Origin: Myxococcales bacterium
Lineage (GTDB): Bacteria > Myxococcota_A > Polyangia > Palsa-1104
Length of the DNA stretch: 47,612 bases
Assembly: GCA_003170275.1 (NCBI GenBank)
Contig: PNAM01000080.1
Coordinates: 1 to 47,612, forward strand
Direction of reading: 5' to 3'
Position numbers and translations under genes: made by a program. Shown here one piece after another: positions 34,994-42,631 of this stretch. The notes below the pieces were generated by a model. That model worked only from the letters and a program-made list of their open reading frames with translations, was not told where the DNA came from and made no database searches. Positions within the stretch are counted from its first letter, which is position 1, and every line of letters begins with the position of its first letter.

Positions 34994-36112
34994 GGAATTT
35001 CCTACTTCTTCGATACTAACTGTTTTCTTCTCCCGGGAGCTGCGCTTAGCAGTCTAAAGGGCGACCGACGCTTCATTACGGAAACGACCTGCCACGAGTT
35101 GACGTCCAAGCTCGGCAAGCAGCACACCCTCAGCACTGTTCCGTCCTGCTATTCAGTCCTCTGTTTCGATGATCTCTACGTGGACGATCCTGCCATCTGT
35201 CCCACGTACTATTTTTACATTGTGTCGATGTACAACCCGGCAAACGTTGGCAGCTCTGACTTCTTGGAACAGGCGTACCACTCGAAGATCATACGCAACC
35301 TGCAAATCAGCGAAGACGACAAGAAGCTGTACGACAAGATCAGGCGTGAGTCACCGCGCAGTAACCCGCGAGATCCATCTGGCAAACCAAAGCCGGAGGG
35401 CTACAGAAAACTCGAAGAGATTGGGGCATCGACTAGTAAGAAAGCTAAGAGAGCATTTAGAGATAAACACCCTTCCTATTTGAACGACATAAGAAGCTTG
35501 TCTCTCATTCTCTACTACGCTCTAAAGTACAAGGAGAACGTTGTCTATTACACGGCAGACGGAGACCCAGTCACCCTGTTTCTCACGTGGCTAGATTCCG
35601 TGGCCATGCGAATGACGCTTAACACGCTCGTTCTCAAGGAGCTGGGTCGTCGTGAAAAGGCGTTGCTAAAAGACAACAGGAAGGTGGAATTCCGATTCGA
35701 CTATGAAGTATTCCAAAAAATGAAGATAGGACTATTCAAGGATCTGTGTGCGGACAAGCCCAATTCGACAGGTCTGCATTTCAGAATTCGGCTTTGGGAA
35801 AGAAAACGAGGGCGCTATGGCGAAGGAATAACCTTTGTGTTCTCAGCGAAGCTAGCGGACTACTTGTCAAACTTTCCCGGAAGCCTGTGGTGTCACTTTA
35901 CGGAGAACGCTTCGTACGGGAACTGGCTCGACCTGCATTATTTTTGGCCACCGTCCGAACCCAACGATTCGAGAATCCGAGTGCAGGTCAGCAAGAAGAG
36001 GTCCGTCAACCCTAGCTCCATCGTGGTGCCTGCGGACGCCCACAACCGAGACTGTAGTCTTCGGCTACAGGATCACAACGGTCAGATCGCGACATGGTCG
36101 CAGTTTGCTTGA
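34994..36112 (+). CDS. PIN-like nuclease domain protein, start codon lost or non-standard
   Basis: The frame after a TGA at 34,991 reads ISYFFDTNCFLL at once, the classic first motif of PIN nucleases (hydrophobic strand ending in D-T-N). TTCHELTSKL gives the second acidic residue, and NVVYYTADGDPVTLF near the middle matches the C-terminal T-x-D-x-D motif. PIN domains cut RNA, as toxins or defence nucleases. About 200 further residues have no known domain. No ATG, GTG or TTG precedes the DTN motif: the first usable start, TTG at 35,099, would remove it. In-frame upstream, an ATG at 34,955 runs 12 codons into the TGA. The gene may be broken or use the ATT at 34,997. The DNA is AT-richer than its surroundings. 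Confidence 0.6.
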   Translation, partial: GISYFFDTNCFLLPGAALSSLKGDRRFITETTCHELTSKLGKQHTLSTVPSCYSVLCFDDLYVDDPAICPTYYFYIVSMYNPANVGSSDFLEQAYHSKIIRNLQISEDDKKLYDKIRRESPRSNPRDPSGKPKPEGYRKLEEIGASTSKKAKRAFRDKHPSYLNDIRSLSLILYYALKYKENVVYYTADGDPVTLFLTWLDSVAMRMTLNTLVLKELGRREKALLKDNRKVEFRFDYEVFQKMKIGLFKDLCADKPNSTGLHFRIRLWERKRGRYGEGITFVFSAKLADYLSNFPGSLWCHFTENASYGNWLDLHYFWPPSEPNDSRIRVQVSKKRSVNPSSIVVPADAHNRDCSLRLQDHNGQIATWSQFA

Positions 36113-36202
36113 GCAGGAGTCCTCTTGCGCGCTCCCCCGCCGAATCAGGTGATTGGATCGACTGCTGAACGCCCAGGCTCGTTAGGCTAATGCGAACCCA
36201 CA

Positions 36203-36223
36203 CGGTGCGCGCGACGCGCACCG
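36203..36223. terminator. GC-rich hairpin after the PIN-like gene
   Basis: CGGTGCGCG and CGCGCACCG form a perfect 9-bp stem with a 3-nt loop, 90 bp past the stop of the PIN-like gene. No U run follows, so it may be a factor-dependent terminator or simply a structure. Confidence 0.4.
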
Positions 36224-36273
36224 CAGCAACCAATGCAGGTCTCGGCACATCGCTTCGGCTGTGCTCCTCCTCG

Positions 36274-36672
36274 ATGATCACCAGCCGCTTGTTGGCGCTG
36301 GGCATGGCGGCGCTCACTATCAGCCCATGTTGCACATCAGGCTCGGCGGCGAGGCCGGTTGACGCCGCTGCACGTTGCCCCGCGGTCGACGTCATCGAGG
36401 CGCTCCACGCCGCGACGTTCCACTTCGAGCACGGCGCCAGCACCGACGGACGCGCGGCCCTCGCCCGCGCACGTGCGCTGTCCCGCAGCTCGCTCGACGC
36501 CATCGCGCGTGGCGTGCTGGACCGCCTGACCGTCGTCGAGCGCTCCATCGACACCGACCCGAACCGCGCCCGTGGCGAGCTGGAGCAGATCCGCGTGGCG
36601 TTCCGCGACTGGGCCTGCTTGCCTGAGCCGCTGCACCAGCGGTTCCACGCCGTGCTGCCATCGCTGCGGTGA
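36274..36672 (+). CDS. Possible exported protein of unknown function
   Basis: The 132-residue protein has a hydrophobic N-terminus (MITSRLLALGMAALTISPCC), with a Cys pair after it that could be a poor lipobox, and a helical mature part (VDVIEALHAATFHFEHGAST; RALSRSSLDAIARGVLDRLT; GELEQIRVAFRDWACL). It is GC-rich and chromosome-like, in contrast to the PIN-like gene before it. No domain is recognised. It may be a lipoprotein. Confidence 0.5.
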   Translation: MITSRLLALGMAALTISPCCTSGSAARPVDAAARCPAVDVIEALHAATFHFEHGASTDGRAALARARALSRSSLDAIARGVLDRLTVVERSIDTDPNRARGELEQIRVAFRDWACLPEPLHQRFHAVLPSLR

Positions 36673-36784
36673 GGCCGAAGTCGGCCACGAGGAAGCTGTA
36701 GTAGGCCGGGGTAGGTTCCACGTCGAGATCGACAGTGCGCTCCCAGGGTTGGGTCTCGCGCGATGCCGGCTCTTGTGCGGCCAT
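36660..36784 (-). pseudogene. Probable N-terminal remnant of an unknown gene
   Basis: Starting at an ATG 7 bp past the stop of the gene at 36,792, about 40 codons look like protein (RTVDLDVEPTPAYYSFLVA, then DFGL). After that the frame turns Arg/Gly-rich and runs antisense through the end of the exported-protein gene. This fits a gene cut by a junction near 36,660; the left limit is approximate. Confidence 0.3.
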
Positions 36785-36791
36785 GCCGTTT

Positions 36792-37238
36792 CTACCTACC
36801 CTCCATCCGTAGGAACGAGGTTAGCGGGTGGAAGTCGTGCACATCCCTCACGAGTCGCCCCTGCCGGAGCCGAAACTCACTCGTGCAGACCAGCGCCCCT
36901 TCGGGGAGAGCGACGTTCGCGTGCGGGTTGCGGAAAACGGTGACGCCGCGACACCAGGTCTCCGAGGGAAGATCACGATCGCCGACACAGTACCTGTACC
37001 GCTCGGCCGGGGAGTCACTCTCACTCTCAGTCTCGGTCGCATGCCAGCCCCAGTTCACGGCTGAATCCACGTCGTCTGGCAGCCCTTCAGCCTCGGCCGC
37101 TATCCGAAAAAACCTCGGCACCGTGAACTGATTGCACCACACAACCGCGCTGAGGTTCTTCGCCTCGTTCGTGCCGAAGAGGTCGGAAGGAATTGTTTTG
37201 TCCCCGAACGTGTGCTCGCGTACCGGGGCCTCGCGCAC
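36792..37238 (-). CDS. Protein of unknown function
   Basis: The 148-residue product contains FGDKTIPSDLFGTNEAKNLS, VWCNQFTVPRFFRIAAEAEG, CRGVTVFRNPHANVALPEG and RDVHDFHPLTSFLRMEGR, and looks like a folded Trp- and Cys-containing protein. No family is recognised. It starts at a GTG, 59 bp from the divergent HNH gene, so the two probably share a promoter region. A possible remnant gene follows it after 7 bp. Confidence 0.5.
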   Translation of the reverse strand: MREAPVREHTFGDKTIPSDLFGTNEAKNLSAVVWCNQFTVPRFFRIAAEAEGLPDDVDSAVNWGWHATETESESDSPAERYRYCVGDRDLPSETWCRGVTVFRNPHANVALPEGALVCTSEFRLRQGRLVRDVHDFHPLTSFLRMEGR

Positions 37239-37297
37239 GAACAGCCCACCACGCTCACCCGTCGTCTCGTTTTTGCCGTGTTACGCTGTTCGTCCCA

Positions 37298-38155
37298 ATG
37301 GGCATCCCGTCATACGTGCGCCGGTTCCGCGATTCGCTCCTCGCTGAGACCATCACCCAGATAGAGCTGGGGCTCACGACTCCGCCTGTGAACGGGCATC
37401 GTGGAATCTTGACGACCTCGACGTTGCAGTACAACCGCGAGCCTTGGCAGTTGTTGGGCCGCGAGCTGGAGTTCACGTTCTACCTGCCGTCCGCCGAGCG
37501 CATCGAGGTATCGATTCAGTTGTACGAGAACGCTTGGCACCACTATCGTCTGTTCGCCTATTGCAAGGCTGGGATGCTGCTGTCGGTAAACCTCACACTG
37601 CTCCAGCGTCGCGGATCGGAATTGTCGCTGAGCCAGCACATCAAGCTCGCAACGCGGGGCATCAGCTCAAAGCAGCGAGCACAGCGCGCTGCCGCACTAC
37701 GTAACGCACTTGCGCAGCTCGGGCTCGAAGTCAGCGACGAAGGAAGGCTGATCCTCGGTACGTTCAACTCAAAGACGGGAAAATTCCTCGACACCACGGC
37801 GAAGGCATTCGTCCGCGATTTCGTGCTCGCCGCCTTTCTAAAAGGTCATTTCATGGGAAACAAGGGCTACGAGTTGCCGAAGTTGCCCCGCGTGCGCGAG
37901 CGAATGATCGTGGCTCGAGCAACTGCCGCGAGTCGACGCACGATCCCGTTGAGCCTCCGATTCAAGGTGCTGGATAAAGCAAATTCTCGCTGTCTCAACT
38001 GCGGTCGCGGTCCAAGTCATGGCGTGCGGTTGCACGTCGACCACATCGTGCCGTTCTCGCAGGGCGGACGGACCGAGCTGTCGAACCTGCAGTCCTTGTG
38101 TCATCTCTGCAACCTAGGAAAAGGGAATCGGTCGTCACGACGAATCGCAGCGTAG
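37298..38155 (+). CDS. HNH endonuclease
   Basis: The 285-residue protein ends in an HNH domain: RFKVLDKANSRCLNCGRG (first Cys pair), LHVDHIVPFSQGG (His-Asp-His core), ELSNLQSLCHLCNLGKGNR (Asn and second Cys pair). The N-terminal 200 residues, with LSQHIKLATRGISSKQRAQR and a long helical part, are not a known domain and probably set the target. HNH enzymes of this plan often serve as restriction or defence nucleases in mobile elements. It is near a PIN-like gene and a GIY-YIG remnant. Start: ATG at 37,298. Confidence 0.85.
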   Translation: MGIPSYVRRFRDSLLAETITQIELGLTTPPVNGHRGILTTSTLQYNREPWQLLGRELEFTFYLPSAERIEVSIQLYENAWHHYRLFAYCKAGMLLSVNLTLLQRRGSELSLSQHIKLATRGISSKQRAQRAAALRNALAQLGLEVSDEGRLILGTFNSKTGKFLDTTAKAFVRDFVLAAFLKGHFMGNKGYELPKLPRVRERMIVARATAASRRTIPLSLRFKVLDKANSRCLNCGRGPSHGVRLHVDHIVPFSQGGRTELSNLQSLCHLCNLGKGNRSSRRIAA

Positions 38156-38271
38156 AAGCTGGAACAAGAGATCCGAGATGATTTGAGCACCGAGGTGATG
38201 GGCGCGCATCTCGTCTGGGCGGCGTTGATCGAGAACCAGTTGATGAACGCCACGCGGTCGAGTCGTCCACG

Positions 38272-38610
38272 ATGACCGTCACCGAGACCTTCTTCAGCGT
38301 CGAGGTCAGCGACATGCAGCGGGCCACCAGGTTCTACGTCGAGGCGCTTGGCGGCACCGTGATGTTCGCGTCGCTGGGCTGGTCGTCGTTGCGCATCGCC
38401 GGCGTACGCGTCGGCCTCGCCCTGAATCCCGAGCACGCCGCGAGCAAGATCGGGCTGCACTTCGCCGTCAGCGACTTTGCAGCCGCGCGTGCCGACGTTG
38501 AACGCGCAGGCGGTCGCATCATCGCGCCGTTGATCGAGGTTGCGCCCGGCGTAGTCGTCGCCGAGGTAGCGGACACCGAAGGCAACAGCTTCACGTTGAC
38601 ACAACGCTAG
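38272..38610 (+). CDS. VOC (glyoxalase/bleomycin resistance) superfamily protein
   Basis: The 112-residue protein has one complete VOC domain: FFSVEVSDMQRATRFYVEAL, GGTVMFASLGWSSLRIAG, GLHFAVSDFAAARADVERAG, and VVVAEVADTEGNSFTLTQ with the C-terminal Glu ligand. VOC proteins bind a divalent metal and act as lyases, dioxygenases or resistance proteins. The substrate is unknown. A short open frame between the HNH stop and this start overlaps it by ATGA but is too short and unsupported to call, and may be what is left of an earlier partner gene. Confidence 0.85.
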   Translation: MTVTETFFSVEVSDMQRATRFYVEALGGTVMFASLGWSSLRIAGVRVGLALNPEHAASKIGLHFAVSDFAAARADVERAGGRIIAPLIEVAPGVVVAEVADTEGNSFTLTQR

Positions 38611-38706
38611 CGCAGACGCTGGGCCTCGGCATATTAGGCCGACGCGGCCACGCCCTCGTCCGGTGGCACAGCCCGCGGGCAAATGATGTGCCAGTGCAAG
38701 GAAGGC

Positions 38707-38895
38707 TTAGTCGTCGTCATCCCACGCGTCGTCGGCCTCGTCCTCTTCGTGCTCGGTCTTGCTGACTTGACGATCCCCTATCTTGAAGATGTAACCGTCG
38801 CCATCGCACGCCTGGCAAACACCTGAGTAGCCCCGATTCCAGCTACGCTGGACGACGCCGCCACCGCCGCACGACCAACACTCCTCTTTTCCCAT
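38707..38895 (-). CDS. Small DnaJ-type zinc-finger protein
   Basis: The 62-residue protein has two CxxCxG motifs, CWSCGGGG and CQACDGDG, as in the DnaJ cysteine-rich domain, and an acidic tail (EHEEDEADDAWDDDD). ATG at 38,895 has GGAGG 6 bp upstream. It follows the HTH-TPR gene by 38 bp on the same strand, so it is likely in its operon. Such proteins can bind zinc and unfolded protein; the role here is unknown. Confidence 0.65.
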   Translation of the reverse strand: MGKEECWSCGGGGVVQRSWNRGYSGVCQACDGDGYIFKIGDRQVSKTEHEEDEADDAWDDDD

Positions 38896-38933
38896 GTGAT
38901 TCCTCCGAATGGGAGTTTTGATTTCGATCGCGT

Positions 38934-40193
38934 CTATTTCTTTTCGTATTTTCCGGCCTGCCACCTGGAGTAGGTTCCGTCGACGCCGAGGTGCTTCGCT
39001 TGTTTTGCTAACGTCAACCCTCGCGCGTGATCACCGAGCCGCAAGTAGCAGTGCGCGGCGTAGTTCAAAATCATTGGGTCGTTGGGCGTCGCTGCCAGTA
39101 CGCGATTGAAGGTCTCCGCAGCTTGATCCAGGTCCCCTCTCGCGATTTGTGTTCGTCCCAGCTCGGTGAGATGGGGAAGCTCCGACGCCCGAAGCTCTGT
39201 CGTGACTCCGGTCAGACGGGCCTGCGCTTCGAAGCGATGCTGCCATTCCCCGGGGGCAAATCGCAGTTCGGTGTGCCAGACTTGGCTGGGTTCGTGATCG
39301 CAAAGCTTCGCTAGCACCGCCCGTGCAAGGGGACTACGGCTTCCGGTCACGAGGAGGAGTGCAAGCTCGGTCCGAGGCATCTCTGCGACCCCCCGGAAGA
39401 CCTGTGCCCGGTAGGTAGTGAACCGAACAGCCACGTCTTCCACCGCGGGCCATCCAATTCGGCCCGCAAGCCGTTGCGCAATATCGCACATGGCGTAGTG
39501 CCGCCGCATTCGCCGGAGAAGGACCGCAGGTTGGGCGCCATCGATGCGCCTCGCCAACTCGATGGATAGATACCTCATGTTGGCGTCCGTGGGTCGCGCC
39601 TTCCCGCGGATCCAATCCCCCACCGAATTCCTTGGAACGTTAAGCCTCTCCTCCAGCTCCTGACGGGTCGGAGGCGGCTCACAACACTTGATCAGTTCAC
39701 CCAGCAGGCACTTCCTGCCGTCCTCTTGGCCCCAAGCGGGCGGCGAGTCTTCTGGTGCCGGAGCGCCGACTAATCGCAGTAGAGCGCCGGCGCGTAGTGC
39801 AACCTCGATCGTAGCCAATCGAAGAAACACTAGCGGTTCTACCTGGGGGTCTGCAGCCTCGACCTGGACGCCTCGAACGACGCTTGTTAAGGCGTCCCAT
39901 ACCTGCGCATGGAACAGGATGGCACTTGCCAGCGACTTGCTTGTGTTAGCGGATAGCCCGTCAACCGGGGCGAAAAAGCGTCCGTCGAGCATGCAGTGTG
40001 AGAATGCAGCGATGATCGCATCGCGCTTCTTGTCCTTCACTTGTTTGCCCGCGAAATATCGGCGCGCGGTTTGGCTGCTCAGCACCTTCTGTTTATCGTG
40101 CTTGCGAAGCTCAAGTACGTCGACAATCGATCCAAGGATCTGACCGCTCAGTGGTGGCGTAAACGTGCGCAGCGGTGTTTTCTTGTTTTTCAT
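38934..40193 (-). CDS. Regulator-like protein with two HTH regions and TPR repeats
   Basis: The 419-residue protein has a possible N-terminal HTH (VLSSQTARRYFAGKQVKDK, about 36-60), a clear Cro/C1-type HTH near 174-202 (TRQELEERLNVPRNSVGDWI), and a C-terminal TPR stretch near 345-400 (LTELGRTQIARGDLDQAAET, LNYAAHCYLRLGDHARGL). The middle is helical with no known domain. HTH plus TPR occurs in regulators that respond to peptides or protein partners. It is upstream of a DnaJ-type zinc-finger protein in the same direction. The arrangement with two HTHs is unfamiliar to me. ATG at 40,193. Confidence 0.65.
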   Translation of the reverse strand: MKNKKTPLRTFTPPLSGQILGSIVDVLELRKHDKQKVLSSQTARRYFAGKQVKDKKRDAIIAAFSHCMLDGRFFAPVDGLSANTSKSLASAILFHAQVWDALTSVVRGVQVEAADPQVEPLVFLRLATIEVALRAGALLRLVGAPAPEDSPPAWGQEDGRKCLLGELIKCCEPPPTRQELEERLNVPRNSVGDWIRGKARPTDANMRYLSIELARRIDGAQPAVLLRRMRRHYAMCDIAQRLAGRIGWPAVEDVAVRFTTYRAQVFRGVAEMPRTELALLLVTGSRSPLARAVLAKLCDHEPSQVWHTELRFAPGEWQHRFEAQARLTGVTTELRASELPHLTELGRTQIARGDLDQAAETFNRVLAATPNDPMILNYAAHCYLRLGDHARGLTLAKQAKHLGVDGTYSRWQAGKYEKK

Positions 40194-40314
40194 TGATGGG
40201 CTCTAGACTTCTGTAACCCCACCGTCTCAACAAGGCGAGACCAGTCGATCTGACAAAAACAAGAACTGCTCCGCAAGGTCCCTCAGATTCTGAGGTGTTA
40301 GCATCTTTGGAGTT

Positions 40315-40719
40315 TCAGGGCGCGCGGCGCATGATCTCGCTCCCGCGTATCTCGCTTCTGTACACCGTCACGTGCCCGCCGTTCGCCGGCGCACAATTCA
40401 CTTCGACTCCGCGGCGGAGCGTTCGTGCGCCATGTCGGCGAGCCTCAATCGCACTGTCCTTGTCGAGCGCTTGATCGACAGCGTCCCGCGTCCACACCTT
40501 GAGAGTCTCAGCATAGACTTCGGTTAGGATCTTCGTGAGTAGCATCCTGATCTGCTGAGCAGATCGAGCGTTAGACAGAAGCTTCTCTATGACCCGAAGG
40601 CCAATGGCCTTTGAGCGTGGTCGTTGCCCAGTGATTGCGTCCGCCGCATCACATACCTCGTCACGCCAAGCAAAGGTGTCCAGGTCGTCGAGAAAATCTG
40701 CCAGGCCCGTTTCACCCAT
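40315..40719 (-). CDS. Helical protein of unknown function
   Basis: The 134-residue product starts MGETGLADFLDDLDTFAWRD and continues with helices AIGLRVIEKLLSNARSAQQI and MLLTKILTEVYAETLKVW. The C-terminus has RHGARTLRRGVEVNCAPANG and looks like a small beta extension. No domain is recognised. The ATG at 40,719 overlaps the stop of the GIY-YIG frame by 8 bp, which suggests coupled translation; a GTG at 40,785 would give a longer form. Confidence 0.5.
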   Translation of the reverse strand: MGETGLADFLDDLDTFAWRDEVCDAADAITGQRPRSKAIGLRVIEKLLSNARSAQQIRMLLTKILTEVYAETLKVWTRDAVDQALDKDSAIEARRHGARTLRRGVEVNCAPANGGHVTVYRSEIRGSEIMRRAP

Positions 40720-40936
40720 TTCCAGATCCGGAAGCGCTCGAGTGCGTCTTGGTTCGTTCGTCCGGTTGACGATCAGGCCTAACACTGGGATCGCGACGCT
40801 TGCGAAGCTCTTCGTGGGCGAAGGCTCGGTCTCCGCTTCCCTTGCCGACGTAGAACGTTTGGCCGTTCCTGGGGTCCTCGAGACGATACATGTACGCTTT
40901 CAGGCGCGCCGCGACCTCTTCGGTGAACTTCTCCAC
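40712..40936 (-). pseudogene. Truncated GIY-YIG (LEM-3-like) nuclease domain
   Basis: The first 45 codons read KAYMYRLEDPRNGQTFYVGKGSGDRAFAHE across the GIY-YIG core (here in one stretch at about 40,846-40,935; key parts YMYRLEDP, TFYVGKG and AFAHE). This matches the LEM-3-like branch of GIY-YIG nucleases. The rest, from EELRKRRDP on, is hydrophilic and lacks the expected C-terminal half with its Glu-containing segment, ending after 74 residues. It is either a remnant cut by frameshift or a very short form. The GTG at 40,936 is the most likely start. Confidence 0.6.
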
Positions 40937-41105
40937 TCTACCCCCCGGGCACCGTTCATCGCGCCGGTGCGCATCCAGCATACCAGCGCAGACCCGCGGC
41001 GTCTTTCCGCAATGCTTGCCTCTCAGGCGCCGCCTACCGATTCGCTGATTGGTTGCGCTCAAGTACAGCACCCGATAGCTTGACCGAGATCAATCGGAGG
41101 TTGTC

Positions 41106-41573
41106 GTGGGAGTGGAGCTGATCACTGCGTTGGGGTCCGTCGCGACCGCAATCGGCGTCTTCTTGGCGTGGTTTCAGCTACGCGCTCCGAAGGACCAGGC
41201 GCGAAGTCAGTTTGAAGACCGTCTTGTGGAACAGTTCCGCGCCATCATCACTCAGTTGCCGGTCGAGGCGCTGTTAGGGGAGTCGCTGAGCGACGACCTC
41301 CAACGCAAGATGCTCGGCGTGTTCTATCGCTACGTCGATTTGTGCAATGAGCAAGCGTTTCTTCACAGAAAGGGGCGCATTCGAGATGAAACTTGGAATG
41401 AGTGGCGTCAGGGAATCGAGTCTTTGATGCGACTTCCAGCGTTCCGCACAGCCTGGTTGGAGATTCAGTCTCGCGCGAAGGACAGCTTCACCGACTTCAA
41501 AGCACTTGCCATCAGCGACGGTACAGCGCCTGTGAAGATGCTGGGTGCAGGAGGCGGCGCACACCCGAGCTAG
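41106..41573 (+). CDS. Small membrane-anchored protein of unknown function
   Basis: The 155-residue protein has one N-terminal membrane helix (LITALGSVATAIGVFLAW) followed by a helical cytoplasmic part (FEDRLVEQFRAIITQLPVEA; LGVFYRYVDLCNEQAFLHR; DETWNEWRQGIESLM; LEIQSRAKDSFTDF). This plan is common in hypothetical proteins near defence islands (DUF4760-like), but the family match is only a resemblance. GTG at 41,106 with GGAGG 5 bp upstream. Confidence 0.6.
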   Translation: MGVELITALGSVATAIGVFLAWFQLRAPKDQARSQFEDRLVEQFRAIITQLPVEALLGESLSDDLQRKMLGVFYRYVDLCNEQAFLHRKGRIRDETWNEWRQGIESLMRLPAFRTAWLEIQSRAKDSFTDFKALAISDGTAPVKMLGAGGGAHPS

Positions 41574-41690
41574 CGCGCCGTCACCCGCAGCTCCTAGTCG
41601 TACTGCATCGCTGCCGCCTTCCGCGCCACGTTAGCCGGCGTCCACGCCGACCACGCGTGCGCACCGTGTCCTGGAGTAGAGTGCTGCGGA

Positions 41691-41878
41691 TGCAGTCCGC
41701 CGACCTCCGCGCCATCCGCCAAGTCGCATTCCGCGTCACGCGACGAACAGAGCCCACGCATGACGGCGATCGGGCTCGCGAGGCCGGGAGAACCCGACGC
41801 CGAGCAGCGCAGGAACAGGTCATCCCGATGACAAGCACCTTCCCTGCCGCGAGGAGATTTGCGACCCTGGCAGTGTAA
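41691..41878 (+). CDS. Possible small basic protein
   Basis: A 62-codon frame, MQSADLRAIRQVAFRVTR at the start and ending RRFATLAV, has its TAA overlapping the ATG of the next gene (TAATG), which suggests coupling. It is Arg-rich, has no ribosome site and may be spurious. If it is not a gene, 41,574-41,877 holds nothing that can be supported. Confidence 0.25.
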
Positions 41879-42468
41879 TGTCGAAGGGCAACTCGAAATT
41901 CACCAAACGTCTTCGCGAGGCCGTGCGGCAACTCCAACCCAATGCCGACCTCAAACTATGTCCTTGCCGAAGCGGCTCCCTGTTCACACCCGTTTTCGAG
42001 AGTGGCAAGTACTTGTGGGCGAAAGTGATGGACTCTGACGGGCTTTTTGTGGCTGAGCGCAGTGTAGTCCAAGGAACTAGTGCTGGTGCCGCGCCAGCTC
42101 AATCCGTAGCCCTTCTGGTAGGCGTCGTGGTTCAGTCGGAAGACGCCACGTCGCAGACGAAGCCGAATCCGCTCGGGAAAGCGGCGCTCCCTCACCTTCC
42201 CAACGGGGTCTGGGTCGACTTGGATGACGGACAGCGGCGGCGGCTCGACCGCGTGCATGTCCTATTCGTGCTGCCCAAGGGGGCGGCTCCAAAACACGTT
42301 AAGAGCTTTGCCACGGCCAAGCGGAACGTCGAGAACGCAGCAGCCTTCATGCCTGATGCGTATTCCCTCCCCGTGCCGCGTGGCGCCAGCACTGCGACGC
42401 TCCTCTCGGCCTTGCGGACGCACGTACGTCCCTTCTTCAAAGGAAGAGGTCGCCCGAAGGCGACGTAG
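41878..42468 (+). CDS. Protein of unknown function
   Basis: The 196-residue protein starts MSKGNSKFTKRLREAVRQL and has a beta-rich middle (KLCPCRSGSLFTPVFESGKY; GLFVAERSVVQGT; SVALLVGVVVQSE) followed by RLDRVHVLFVLPKGAAPKHV and a basic end. No domain is recognised. It looks like a genuine complete protein from the alternation of strands and charged loops. The 163 bp after it hold no gene. Confidence 0.5.
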   Translation: MSKGNSKFTKRLREAVRQLQPNADLKLCPCRSGSLFTPVFESGKYLWAKVMDSDGLFVAERSVVQGTSAGAAPAQSVALLVGVVVQSEDATSQTKPNPLGKAALPHLPNGVWVDLDDGQRRRLDRVHVLFVLPKGAAPKHVKSFATAKRNVENAAAFMPDAYSLPVPRGASTATLLSALRTHVRPFFKGRGRPKAT

Positions 42469-42631
42469 TCGAGCGCTCGGGCGGCGCGTTCAATGTCGTC
42501 GACGGAGAGGTTGACGTGGGCGACGCGGCGGAGCAGCACGGCGGCGATGGTACATCGCCTTGGCCGCCGTCGCATCCGATGGGTGCGTCGGGCCGCGCGC
42601 CAATGCTTATCTGATAAACTCGACAGCGCGC

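Noticed and set aside
38156..38271. Open frame between the HNH gene and the VOC gene, ending with ATGA at the VOC start
   Set aside because: It is in the same frame after the HNH stop, has no good start and only about 39 codons; at most it is a remnant.
40315..40785. Idea that the helical protein is the missing C-terminal half of the GIY-YIG nuclease after a frameshift
   Set aside because: Its sequence does not show the LEM-3-like C-terminal pattern, and its start overlaps the nuclease stop as separate coupled genes do.
42437..42574. Minus-strand stretch resembling the start of a small domain (VAHVNLSVDDIERAAR)
   Set aside because: It is short, runs antisense into the end of the gene at 41,878 and loses pattern at once; too weak to call.
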